From Nematopogon swammerdamellus (taxonomy: Eukaryota > Arthropoda > Insecta > Lepidoptera > Adelidae), in assembly GCA_946902875.1 (NCBI GenBank), contig OX336337.1, forward strand, positions 372,001 to 436,000: 64,000 nucleotides of DNA. Reading direction: 5' to 3'. Positions 44,010 through 53,917 of the stretch are shown here, one piece after another. The stretch's first letter is position 1; the number at the start of each line of letters is the position of its first letter. The translations under genes were made by a program, and so were the position numbers. The notes under the pieces were generated by a model, which was given only the letters and a program-made list of their open reading frames with translations, was not told the DNA's origin and searched no databases.

Positions 44010-44325
44010 CACGCTGAATCCCGACAATCGGGGTAAGCAGAGTAATCGGTGTTGTGCTGCAAGTACTCTAGTAATTACAGCACAACACCGACCACCACGT
44101 TTCGCAAAGTATTCGAACAAGATTAAATCAATCAAGCAGCAAGTAAGGCACGATGACCCACCTGCTGTATGACTCGGTGGAAGTACCGTGCCAAGGTGAG
44201 AGGTGGCGAGCCTGTCGCCCTTTAGCACGGCATCTTGTCCTTATCCCTTAGTCGCCTTTTACGACATGCACGAGGAGAGATGCAGTGAGGCTATTCTTTT
44301 TAAGTACCGGCCACACACGGTTTCT
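44010..44325 (-). mobile_element. body-B SINE-like repeat, well preserved
   Basis: The minus strand carries the alternative head (GGCCGGTACTTAAAAAGAAT, GTCGTAAAAGGCGACTAAGG) followed by all body-B modules. Confidence 0.75.
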
Positions 44326-44484
44326 TTTCCTTATTCTTTTGTTTTTACCCGACTGCACTAAGCAAAAGGGGGGCTATGGAGGATCAATACTAATAATACC
44401 TAAATCTCTAAGGGATGGCTATGGAGTAAGTTACTTTGATTTATGTTATGAGATATTGCATTTGTAGACTATAATATATGGTAT

Positions 44485-44745
44485 GACACTAAAACTGATT
44501 TGCCGATTTTTAGAAATACTTTCTGTGTGTATGTATGTATGTTCCTCCAACTTAGTACAAGCACATTTAGCTATACGAGACACAGGATAGGCTAAATAAA
44601 ATTCAGTTCCGGTTACGCTAAGATGAGGCTCTCATACAAACCGAATTGTTCCACGCGCCGAAATAAAGGTATGGTAGCGGGCTTACTTACTTTCTTCTTT
44701 TTAATCCGAATTTCACGCGGGCGAAACCGCGGGCAAAAGCTATAA
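44485..44745 (-). mobile_element. dispersed repeat, minus copy of 42585-42930
   Basis: GAACATACATACATACACAC, CGGAACTGAATTTTATTTAG and TTTCGGCGCGTGGAACAATT, with GTTTCGCCCGCGTGAAATTC at its 5' side. Confidence 0.65.
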
Positions 44746-44999
44746 ACAATATGTAGGTATCTTCGAACTGTACGATTTTCCAAACAGTTGTTGTGTCGCA
44801 CTGCTAGGGATACAGTGCTTCCGACAAATATCTTTCCCTAGCTAGACGTTCAATGCAGGCATCTTATCTCGCAGGTTAAATTACCCTTTTCACAGGCACT
44901 TTCATCCACCTACAAGCCGGACTGCTAAGGGGGTGAAATTGGCTGCTCCCGAGACTCCGGTCTCGGGTCCTGCCACCAAATCCGGTTACAATAAATTGT

Positions 45000-45300
45000 T
45001 TTTTTAGGTTTCCGTTCCGTACCCCGTACGGAAACCTAAAACGTCTGCTGTCCGTCCGTCTCGGTCCGTCCGATGGCTGTATCTTTGGAACCGTAATAGC
45101 TAGCCGGTTGATTTTTTTTACAGAATATGTGTTATTTTGACGGATATAACAAAAATAAAAAAATTTAGAAAGAGAAAAATTAAGGGAAGGGATTTCTCCA
45201 TGCAAGATACGTGTTTTTTTTTCAACTTTTTTTTTGTGGTGCGGAAACCTCGTTGCGCTAGCCCGATTCGCACTTGGTCGGTTTTTAATACAATCCGAAT
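45000..45300 (-). mobile_element. lepidopteran dispersed repeat fragment
   Basis: TAGGTTTCCGTTCCGTAC with ACGGAAACCTA at one end and ATTCGCACTTGGTCGGTTTT at the other. It has the same architecture as 41223-41605. Confidence 0.5.
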
Positions 45301-46837
45301 ATGTGGCACACAGTCCATCAAACAAACCATAAACCGAAATGGGCTAGTTAGTGTGGTGGCGGCGGCAGCGGGTGCGACACTCCCACCCACCTGTGCTGTG
45401 ATATCTGATCATACTTACCGCTATGCAAACACTGGAGCCAATGACCGACACGTGACCCAGTAAGAGACACGAAGACTACCGGCCACCGTGGCAACCCCGA
45501 GCGAGTGAGCGCTGCGGTAGATGGCGCGCACCGGAACGGGAAGTGCAACGCGTGCGCATGTTGTTGCACCTCCTGTTACGCACCTGTCGCCACCGCGCGT
45601 GCGCTCCCCGTCCCCGTCCGGTCGAGGACATCGGGCGAAGCTCCTTGCAGGCAGCTGGGCTCGCACGCCGCCGCCGTCGGTTCACCGACCTACTACTGAC
45701 CGCACATTATAAATTCAACAACTTTACTGAACATAAAAGTCGGTGCGCGAGTCGGACCCGCACTTGGCCGGTTTCTGAATGTATGTATGTATGTATATAT
45801 TCATTCATAGTGTGCTGGGTACCGCTGCGCTGGGGTAGAAGGTCGAACTGGAGGACATTTTTTGACTGTAACATAATGGTTTTTTTTAGTTTTAATTTAT
45901 ATTAAGTATTTTATTTTTATGAAAATAGAATATTATATTCTTCAAAGATAATATTTTTTCCTAAATGTAATTTATTGTTTCGGAATTATCAGTGGTACTG
46001 GTTGTACAAAACAATCAACTGAATGACGCCTTCTGTCTGACAGACTTTAAAACATATTTGCTAAACTTAAAGACTTATGATGAAATTATCCAGTACGTTT
46101 ATCCCGCCCTTTTTTTCTAGTGTCACGTTGTGCGTCCGTCAGCCGTCTGCAAGTCACAGGGCCTAATATTATATTTTTGTTTATCTACAGTTTTATTGTG
46201 GGGCGATCAAATTGAAATAACTCTATAACTTCACGCCCAGAAATAGGTTGTTGCTCCTAAAATACATCCAGCTGCGAGCGCGGTAAGACAATACCACCCA
46301 TTGTGGTTCAGGCGTGCTCCCAGGAAGTAATAACAAATATCCTCACTCGATAGTACACGATGATAGTTCCTGGAACCCGCCGGCCGCGCCGCCACGCCAT
46401 AGTCTTCCTTTACGATTATCGCGTGCAACATGCGTGCTGCGCTGCGCTGGGTTATCGTTAAATCGATCCTGCGTAGTTGGTTGGTGTTGGTGAGTCTCAA
46501 GAAGGCATATTATGAGCTGGGCGAGACATCGCCGCCCCCTGCGGCGAGGCCGGCTAAAATAAGAAAAACATCCTGTTAGTTAATTGCGAAGTTGAAGTTA
46601 GGGGCATCGTGTAGTGCGAACCGTTTTCAAATTTCGAATTTCCTTCATCGTATTGCTGTCGCTGTGGGCCGCGCCGCTCTGTCCACGCACGAGAAAAGGA
46701 CAATAACTACACCTCAGAAGCAAACTGCCTACAATATATTTGTGAACCATCACATCATTCAGGCGAAGTCTTTTTAGGTTTCCGTATCCTGTACGGAAGC
46801 CTATTACTAAGCCCACGCCGTCTGTCTATCTGCCTGT
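45301..46837. other. unassigned; GC-rich 45340-45700
   Basis: 45480-45700 is GC-rich with overlapping open frames in several phases and no domain. 45740-45775 has the common GTGCGCGAGTCGGACCCGCA repeat end. No gene is called. Confidence 0.4.
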
Positions 46838-47231
46838 CTTTTTTTTTATTTTTATGGAAACTGACACGGTTGGCTACATCACCTACAACGTCCGTGATGT
46901 CAGCCCATAACACCGGGTGAACTAGGTGCCATGTCAGTGCTTCCCCCTTTGATCGTGCCGGCTACACTGAACTGGTCGGAAAACACAAACTATTTACATA
47001 GCCGTTTTGACCGACGTTTCATTCAGTGCGGTGGTACCAACCCGGGCGGGTTAAACCCTACCACCAAGTAAGATTAGGAGGGAAGGGACCTACAGTTTTA
47101 CGAGGAATCCGAACCTCGGTCAGCCTCCAACGGTCAGCGGTCACCCATCCAAGTACTGACCGCACCCAGCGTTGCTTAACATTCAATAGCGACAGTTGAC
47201 TGTCTGCACCACTGAGCTATCGAGGCTGACA
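46838..47231 (-). mobile_element. full-length SINE, 5S/tRNA head plus body A
   Basis: The minus strand reads GTCAGCCTCGATAGCTCAGT, the 5S-like GGTCAGTACTTGGATGGGTG, CCGAGGTTCGGATTCCTCG, then complete body A, ending CCATAAAAATAAAAAAAAA. It is nearly the same as 21467-21858. Confidence 0.9.
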
Positions 47232-48475
47232 GGTCTGTCTGTCCTACTGCTGTATCTTTGGAACCGTAATATGTAGCCGGGTGAAATTTTCACAGAACTT
47301 CACTTCGCACTTCGGTGCGCGAGTCCGACTCGCACTTGGCCGGTTTTTTTCATATCTTTATTCTTCCTCAACCTCAATAAGTGATATATTTTTTGCTATC
47401 AACAAAAGTCTACTGGATGTCCCTATGTCTTAATCAACCGACTTCAAAAGGAGGAGGTTCTCAATTCGACTGTATGTTTTTTTGTATGTTAGTTACGCGA
47501 TTACTCCGTCAACTGTAAGCCTATTTTGAAAATTATTTTTTTTGCTTGGTAGGTTATACTTCAAAGGTGGTCCCGAAATTAATTCAGCGGTTTTTGAAGA
47601 ATCAACAAAAAACTATGGTTTGTGGTTACCTTCAGCAAAACTTTTGATGCGGACTTTTTCAGCAATAAAACATAAGCAAGTCGATACCTCAGCACTATAC
47701 TGCTACACGCTCAAAATTTTCCAGTTTGACACATGGCGAATAATTCTGTACTGGTTCAACCTATTTCGATTATTCTTTTTTATGTAATATTACTAAAAAG
47801 AATGAAATAAAAACTGTTTTAAAAAACATAAAGCCGACTTAAAAAATAATTATAACTACAAAGTATTAAATAATATTTTGAGACTTTCTCTGTCATTGTA
47901 TTGAAATATATGAATCGATATTGTGATTCATATTCGGACCCTTGAGTTGAAGGCGGTACAAAATCACACCTAAAAATTGATAGATGGAACCCTTTTGTAG
48001 AATAGATAGTAGACCACATAGTAATTTATAAGTTTCTGAGTCGTAAATGTCGAGTGAAAAGCTATTTTCATTGAATTCAAATTTCGAATGCTGATGTTAG
48101 TGTCGTCGTGTCTAATGTAGCGAAGAAGCGATTCAGAATGACTTATCATAATCTCATTTAATTCCTATAACACGATATAATCCGCTAAACATTTTATTAT
48201 TAAATTTTTCATTGGATAGTCAGAGCATAGCAGTTCGAATTGATTCAGATCGAATGGATTATCTTCAAATAAAAACGTCGTTCAAGCATGTCGGCGTCCT
48301 ATTTTCAATCGGCACTCGGCGCGGCCCAGGACCACGCGCGGCTCTTTCATTGAATAATTTGATAGTGATTGAGTATTGTTGTGCAGAGCTGCTCCGTAAG
48401 ATGTCGGCACTTCCTGGCGTTCCTCATACTGTTACATGCTTGTACACTACACTTATAGGCGAGCCATGTTATTTT
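47232..48475. other. LINE-end repeat and unassigned sequence
   Basis: 47310-47345 holds GCGCGAGTCCGACTCGCACT. 47437-47790 begins AACCGACTTCAAAAGGAGGA and looks like an RTE-type 3' region (TACTTCAAAGGTGGTCCCGA). The remainder is unrecognised. Confidence 0.5.
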
Positions 48476-48995
48476 TACCCCCCCCCCGACGAAAAAATAT
48501 GGGTGTTACAAGTTTAACGTGTGTGTGTATGTGTGTGCCTGCTGTGGCATTGTAGCTCCCAAATGGATGGACCGATTTGGATGCGGTTTTTGAAGTGAAA
48601 ACTTCTTTAGCGGCGCTTGGCACTTTTTTAGGTGGGTAAAAAATGTTAGACTCGCGACAGATCTCGAAAAGCGACAGATTTATTTTTATTATTTAAAATG
48701 CAACCTTAAGTCATTGCATTAAGGGTTTAGTTACGATGGTTCGGGATCAATTCTGTTTGTCTCTCAGTGACAGTAACGCTGAAAGCGAATCAAGGGAATC
48801 CGATATTCGTTTGATCGTTTATGTGATTTCGTGGCTCAATGGTAAGAATGTAGGATTTGTATTTTTTGACCATGGGTTCGAATCCCTCAAATTTTTTTAT
48901 TTATTTATTTTTATTGGAAATCTGCTTTAATCGGGATGGCTGTTAGCTAAGTTTGTAATCAAATAATCAAGTAATCAAGTAATAAAAAAAAAATT
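48476..48995 (+). mobile_element. LINE-end repeat holding a tRNA-like segment
   Basis: CCCCCGACGAAAAAATATGG and GTAGCTCCCAAATGGATGGA match 23048 and 62570. At 48826-48885, CGTGGCTCAATGGTAAGAAT (A-box-like) and CATGGGTTCGAATCCC (B box) suggest a tRNA-derived SINE head, followed by a GGAAATCTGCTTTAATCGGG tail shared with the LINE end. Confidence 0.55.
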
Positions 48996-49059
48996 ATTTT
49001 AAAAAGTGGACAGATTTGCATGCGTTTTTTTTAAGCTCCACAAATTGTTTTTGAAAAAA

Positions 49060-49740
49060 ACACGTTTCTTGTATGGGAACCCCTCTTAATTTTTTACTTT
49101 TTCAATTTATTATTATTTGTTATATACGCCATAATAACAAATATTCTGTGAAAATTTCAACCGGCTACCTATTACGGTTCCAAAGATACAGCAGTAGGAC
49201 AGACAGACAGACAGACAGACGGCGTAGGCTTAGTAATAGGCTTCCGTACGGGATACGGAAACCTAAAAAACGAAAACCTTATAGGATCACTCTCGTGTCT
49301 GTATGTCTGTCCGTTTGTCACACCTTATTTTCTCCGAATCTACTGGACGAGAAAAGTTTCAATTTGGCATATGTATAGAATTTGATGATCCTAGCCTCAG
49401 AACAAGAAAAGGTCTGAGCTTATAGCGTAAATGAACGAATTTCGATTTTGGGGGAAAAATTAAAAAGTTAATTGTTTTTTTCAAGTGCATCATGTGACTT
49501 ATCGGATGAAATTTTGTTTTTCTTATATAATATTAAAATACATTGTTTAAAATATATTAAAGACAATATACGAAAATCAAGCATTCCCCCTCCTCCGTGA
49601 AAACAATGGGAATATAGGGCCTCTCTTATAGTTTAAAGGAAAACCTAAACGAAAAATTCGGAGTCTTAAAGTTCTCAAGGAAAACGGAATGGTACGGAAC
49701 CCTCTCCACGCAAGCTTGACTCGCACTTGATTGCTTTTTA
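49060..49740 (+). mobile_element. lepidopteran dispersed repeats, two joined copies
   Basis: 49060-49262 ends in a (GACA)n tract and TTCCGTACGGGATACGGAAA. 49262-49740 runs from ACCTTATAGGATCACTCTCG to GACTCGCACTTGATTGC and is the longest copy of the family seen at 28574 and 36860. Confidence 0.55.
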
Positions 49741-49868
49741 GTTCAAAACACGCCTGGGTTCTCCTACCCACTATGTATGTAGGTATGCCTCCAATCTTAA
49801 CACCAATGATATTATTAGAGGTAGATGAGACATTCGGTGTTTAAAAACGGCACGACCCTGAGCGAATG

Positions 49869-50003
49869 AACCACAATAATGGTGCGCCGATTCGAATAGT
49901 CCTATTCGAATTATTAGATTTTTTCACAACTTCAAATGCATTCGAATAGTCGTGGTGATTTCGAATATTAAAGCATTTCGAATTGGCGCATCCCTAACCA
50001 CAA
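49869..50003. mobile_element. hAT-like MITE with 8-bp duplication
   Basis: AACCACAA occurs at 49869-49876 and 49996-50003. Between them lie 119 bp with inverted ends: right end AGGGATGCGCCAATTCGAAA inverted, left TAATGGTGCGCCGATTCGAA. The interior repeats TTCGAA. The AGGGATG end and 8-bp duplication are typical of hAT. Confidence 0.8.
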
Positions 50004-50164
50004 AGTCACGAGATAATAAAATTTTAATGTCACAATATTACAAGAGGAAGTAGGACGGCATGTCTGTTGCATTGGGGTATTTCTTAACTCACTCGATATT
50101 TTTTTATGCGCAATATTTTATAGATGTAACGAACGTTTGATTTTTGTGAAAAATATAAAATGGA

Positions 50165-50176
50165 AATAGTAATACT
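50165..50176. repeat. LINE target-site duplication (3' side)
   Basis: AATAGTAATACT, repeated at 56420-56431. Confidence 0.8.
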
Positions 50177-50269
50177 GTTGTTGTTGTTGTTAGGTTTGGG
50201 GTTGGCTCTAGGCCTGCAAACTAATCCCGCTTGGTTGGGGACCTTCGTGCAAAACCCCGCAGGCTCCAG

Positions 50270-53200
50270 CTACCCCAGCCAGCCTATGTCTTCCATGAAA
50301 GCCACAAGTCGACCGGGGTGTCTGCAGACCGCCGCAACGGAAGATGGGGAGCGGAGTATGTCCCTTCGTTGGTTGTCAAGCACACTGCACTCCAACAAAA
50401 CATGCTCGGCCGTTTCATCCGTCGCCAAGCATCCTCTGCATAGTGGACTATCCGTAATACCCATCGTGTGTAGATGTTTATTTAGTGAGCAGTGACCGCT
50501 CATCAGACCAACGGCTATTCTTAGCTTAGCCCGGGCCAGGTTGATAAGCTTCCGAGCCAGCCTTCGGTCTGGTTTAGGAAGGGCAGCTCTCGACTGTCTG
50601 CACTCTGAGAGGCCCTTCCATCTGTCCCTGTGTTTCCGTGATGTCGACGCGTGCAACCAAGATCTCTGTGTGCTCGCTGACGGCATTATCACGGGTTCCG
50701 CTCCTATAGGTATAGTTCTGGATCCTCTTCGGGCGAGGTCATCAGCGCTGTCATTTCCGTCGTCTTCGTTGTGGCCTTTTATCCACTGGAGGATCACCTT
50801 GTTATTATTACCTGCAACCTTCTCCAGGGCTCCACGACATTGTAGCACTAGGCCTGAGGTACACCTCTTGCTCTTCAGTGCCATAAGAGTCGCTGCGCTA
50901 TCTGAGAGTATCTTGATAATGTACCCTGATACGCCCATCTCAGTCACAGCGGTTGCCGCCTGAAGCACCCCGATTACTTCCGTTTGGAAAACGGTTGAGT
51001 GTGCACCAAGTGGTACTGATCTGTTGATGTTCAGCTCCAGTGAGAAAATGCCCGCACCGGTTCCGCTGCTTGTCCGTGACCCGTCTGTGAAGATTCTGAG
51101 TTCCGTCTCACTAGATGGGCCAGGGGTTTTTGGTCCTATTATGACCTCGAAATGTTTTTCGAAGACGTGGGTGGTGGGTATCCGATCGGAACCTGCCCTT
51201 AATAGGGGTAGTTCATTGCACATAGTGTTCAGGACACTTGTGTGCTTTACCGGTTCGTCCCCTTTCCATAGTCCTAGCGCATTGAGCCTTAGTGCGGACG
51301 CCGCTGCCTCCTGTCTGACAAATAGGTCCAGCGGCGTCAGACAGAGCATGGCTTCAATGGCGGCCGTGGGTGTTGTGCGCATACAGCCCGTAATGCCTAT
51401 GCAGGCAAGCCTCTGCAGCTTCTCTAATTGCATCGTTGTGGTCCGCAGTTTGGATCTGGGCCACCAGACCACGGCTCCGTAAGATAGCATCGGTCTCACT
51501 ATGGCAGTGTACATCCACTGAGTAATTTTGGGGGTTACACCCCACGTTTTTCCCAGCAGCCTGCGACACTGCCAGAATGAGACGGTTGCTTTTTGTATTT
51601 TTTGGTCCAAGTGCCTACTCCAGTTGAGTTTATTGTCAAGAATAATGCCCAGATACTTGACTTGCTCTGACATTGTTAGCATTGTCCCATTAAGCGTCGG
51701 GTATCTAAGGTTCCCGAGCTTCCTTTTGTTCGTGAAGAGAACCATCTCTGTCTTCTTCGCGTTCACCGACAGAGATTGTTCCTTGCACCAGTCCTCAATG
51801 ATCTTGAGAGCCCCTTGCATCACTTCACACAGTATCGTTTCGAAGCTCCCATTTATGAGGATGGCAATGTCATCCGCATAGCCGACCGTGTAGTACCCGG
51901 CCTCGTTTAGGCGCCTTAAGAGGCCGTCCACCACAAAGTCCCACAACAGCGGTGACAACACCCCTCCCTGTGGGCAGCCTCTAGCGACTAGAGCCCTCGT
52001 TGTGTCTGCCACCGTCACTTGAACCGCTCTGAGCTTCAGCATGTTTTCTATCCAGCCACTGATTGTGGAATCAACACCATACTGTGTCAGAGCCTGCCCA
52101 ATACTTCCGAAGGTCGTTTTATCGAACGCGCCCTCTATGTCGATGAAGACGCCTAGGGTTGACATTTTGTTTTCTAGAGCCTGCTCAATTTTGTGCACTA
52201 CTGCATGTAGTGCAGATTCTGTTGAGCGGCCTGGCATGTATGCATGTTGCTGCTTGTGTAATGGATGATGTTTTAGCGTCACATCCCTAATTTCACGGTC
52301 ACAAAGCCTTTCCAGTGTTTTAAGTAAAAACGAGGTCAGGCTAATCGGCCGGTACGACTTGGCAAGTGAGTACTCGCTCCTGCCAGGTTTTGGGATAAAG
52401 ATTACTTTAACCTCACGCCATCCCCTGGGGACGTACTTATGGGCAATGCAGGCTCTGAAGATCCTCACCAGTATTGGGACCAGGATCTTTGAGCACCACT
52501 GCAATTGCGCCGGATAAATGCCATCTAGCCCAGGTGATTTATAAGGGAGAAAGCTCTCTATAGCCCAAACTACCTTTTCATGCGTTACTACGCGTTGAGC
52601 CGTGTCCCAGTCTACGTTGGTCGGTTGACTCCCTGTGGTTTCAACCCAGTTGATCTGGTCGGCTATACTGCACTCGGGGAAGTGTGTGTCGAGCAGGACT
52701 TTACACATTTCCGGTACGGTGTTGGTGTATGTACCATCTGGTTTCCTCAGGCTTCCCATCTGCTGATCTGGCTCTCCTGAGAGTAGTTTCTTGATTCTGG
52801 CTGCCTGTGTGGTGGTCTCTATACTGCTGCAGAACCTCCTCCAGGCATCCCTTCTTTTGGCCCTTACCCTTTTCTTGAAGTGGTTCAGGGCCTCTTTGTA
52901 ATTCGCTAGGTCCGAGTTTTCTTTAGTATAACGCGCCCTGTTCTGGAGTCGTCTTAGTTTCCTTCGGAGATTCTCCAGTACTGGGCACCATTGTTTCCCT
53001 CCCTTTCCGGGGCCATCATTTGCTTCTGCAAGCGGACAGGCTTCCTCGAAACTTTGGGTTAGTTCTGAAGTTAACTTTTCCACAGATAACTCGAGATCGT
53101 TGATTGTGTGTACGACTTCGGGGATGTCGAAGCACCCAAGCTTACCCTCAACCAGGCTCCTGTAATGGGCCTTGTTGGCTTTCCTTGGGTTTCTTCGTAT

Positions 53201-53908
53201 CTCCCTCTTCGTGATGTTTGCTGTAATTTCAAAACAAAGCCACCTGTGATCGGAGCATGACATTTCTCGAGAGACATACCACCCGCGCACCATGTTGACA
53301 GTTTTGTCTGTCGCCAGTGTTATGTCAATGACTGTCTCAAACCTGGTTGTTACAAAAGTGGGCTCCGACCCCTTGTTAAGAATTTGCATTTTAGTGGTTA
53401 GTAGGTATTCGTATAGTGAGTTACCTCTGTCATTGTTACGTGCGTTCCCCCAAACCTGGTGGTGTGCGTTGGAATCGCACCCTATGATGAGGTGCTCGTC
53501 GTTGTCCTCGCAGAAGCGCGTCAGTTCTTCCATCTTGCTCGATGGAGCCGGCTCTCTAAAGTCCAGGTAGCAGGACGCCAGGATGATGCCCTTCGTGCCC
53601 GCCCCCTCGACTCCAAGGAGCCGGATGACGGTGTGGTCACAGTCAGTAAACTGGTTGAGTAGCGTTGCTGTAAAAAGACTCGGAACAAATATACAAGTTC
53701 TGTTCCTGTTAGATGCGGTGTCAAGATAGAGTTTACCGCGTAGGTTACCCAGGCCACAGACCCTGCCACCACGAACCCATGGCTCCTGCAGCAGAGCTAC
53801 GGTTTCACAACATGTCTCAAGCTTACCGTGTAAGGTTGCAGAAGCCATTTGTGAGTGCTGGAGATTGGCCTGAATAACTTTGATGCTCGGACTGTGTGAG
53901 ACTGCCAT
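50270..53908 (-). CDS. LINE ORF2: endonuclease, reverse transcriptase, RNase H
   Basis: The first ATG is at 53908; the frame is open back to ORF1's stop and gives about 1,212 residues. Positions below count from the TTG two codons upstream. APE-type endonuclease: N17 (VIQANLQHS), E44 (LLQEPW), D147 and N149 (GCDSNAHH), D197, and D222-H223 (SDHRW). Reverse transcriptase: KSYRPISLTS at ~520, catalytic D592 (FIDIEGAFD), CPQGGVLSPLLW at ~647, YADD at 679-682, and KYLGIILD at ~753. RNase H: D944 (FTDGS), E979, D1005 and H1048...D1058 (GHNEDDGNDSADDLA). The C-terminus has a CCHC zinc motif (C1159, C1162, H1171, C1176). All catalytic residues I can check are present. Role: target-primed reverse transcription in the nucleus. 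Neighbour: ORF1 in the same frame, directly upstream. Confidence 0.95.
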   Translation of the reverse strand: MAVSHSPSIKVIQANLQHSQMASATLHGKLETCCETVALLQEPWVRGGRVCGLGNLRGKLYLDTASNRNRTCIFVPSLFTATLLNQFTDCDHTVIRLLGVEGAGTKGIILASCYLDFREPAPSSKMEELTRFCEDNDEHLIIGCDSNAHHQVWGNARNNDRGNSLYEYLLTTKMQILNKGSEPTFVTTRFETVIDITLATDKTVNMVRGWYVSREMSCSDHRWLCFEITANITKREIRRNPRKANKAHYRSLVEGKLGCFDIPEVVHTINDLELSVEKLTSELTQSFEEACPLAEANDGPGKGGKQWCPVLENLRRKLRRLQNRARYTKENSDLANYKEALNHFKKRVRAKRRDAWRRFCSSIETTTQAARIKKLLSGEPDQQMGSLRKPDGTYTNTVPEMCKVLLDTHFPECSIADQINWVETTGSQPTNVDWDTAQRVVTHEKVVWAIESFLPYKSPGLDGIYPAQLQWCSKILVPILVRIFRACIAHKYVPRGWREVKVIFIPKPGRSEYSLAKSYRPISLTSFLLKTLERLCDREIRDVTLKHHPLHKQQHAYMPGRSTESALHAVVHKIEQALENKMSTLGVFIDIEGAFDKTTFGSIGQALTQYGVDSTISGWIENMLKLRAVQVTVADTTRALVARGCPQGGVLSPLLWDFVVDGLLRRLNEAGYYTVGYADDIAILINGSFETILCEVMQGALKIIEDWCKEQSLSVNAKKTEMVLFTNKRKLGNLRYPTLNGTMLTMSEQVKYLGIILDNKLNWSRHLDQKIQKATVSFWQCRRLLGKTWGVTPKITQWMYTAIVRPMLSYGAVVWWPRSKLRTTTMQLEKLQRLACIGITGCMRTTPTAAIEAMLCLTPLDLFVRQEAAASALRLNALGLWKGDEPVKHTSVLNTMCNELPLLRAGSDRIPTTHVFEKHFEVIIGPKTPGPSSETELRIFTDGSRTSSGTGAGIFSLELNINRSVPLGAHSTVFQTEVIGVLQAATAVTEMGVSGYIIKILSDSAATLMALKSKRCTSGLVLQCRGALEKVAGNNNKVILQWIKGHNEDDGNDSADDLARRGSRTIPIGAEPVIMPSASTQRSWLHASTSRKHRDRWKGLSECRQSRAALPKPDRRLARKLINLARAKLRIAVGLMSGHCSLNKHLHTMGITDSPLCRGCLATDETAEHVLLECSVLDNQRRDILRSPSSVAAVCRHPGRLVAFMEDIGWLG

Positions 53909-53917
53909 TCCCAAGGA

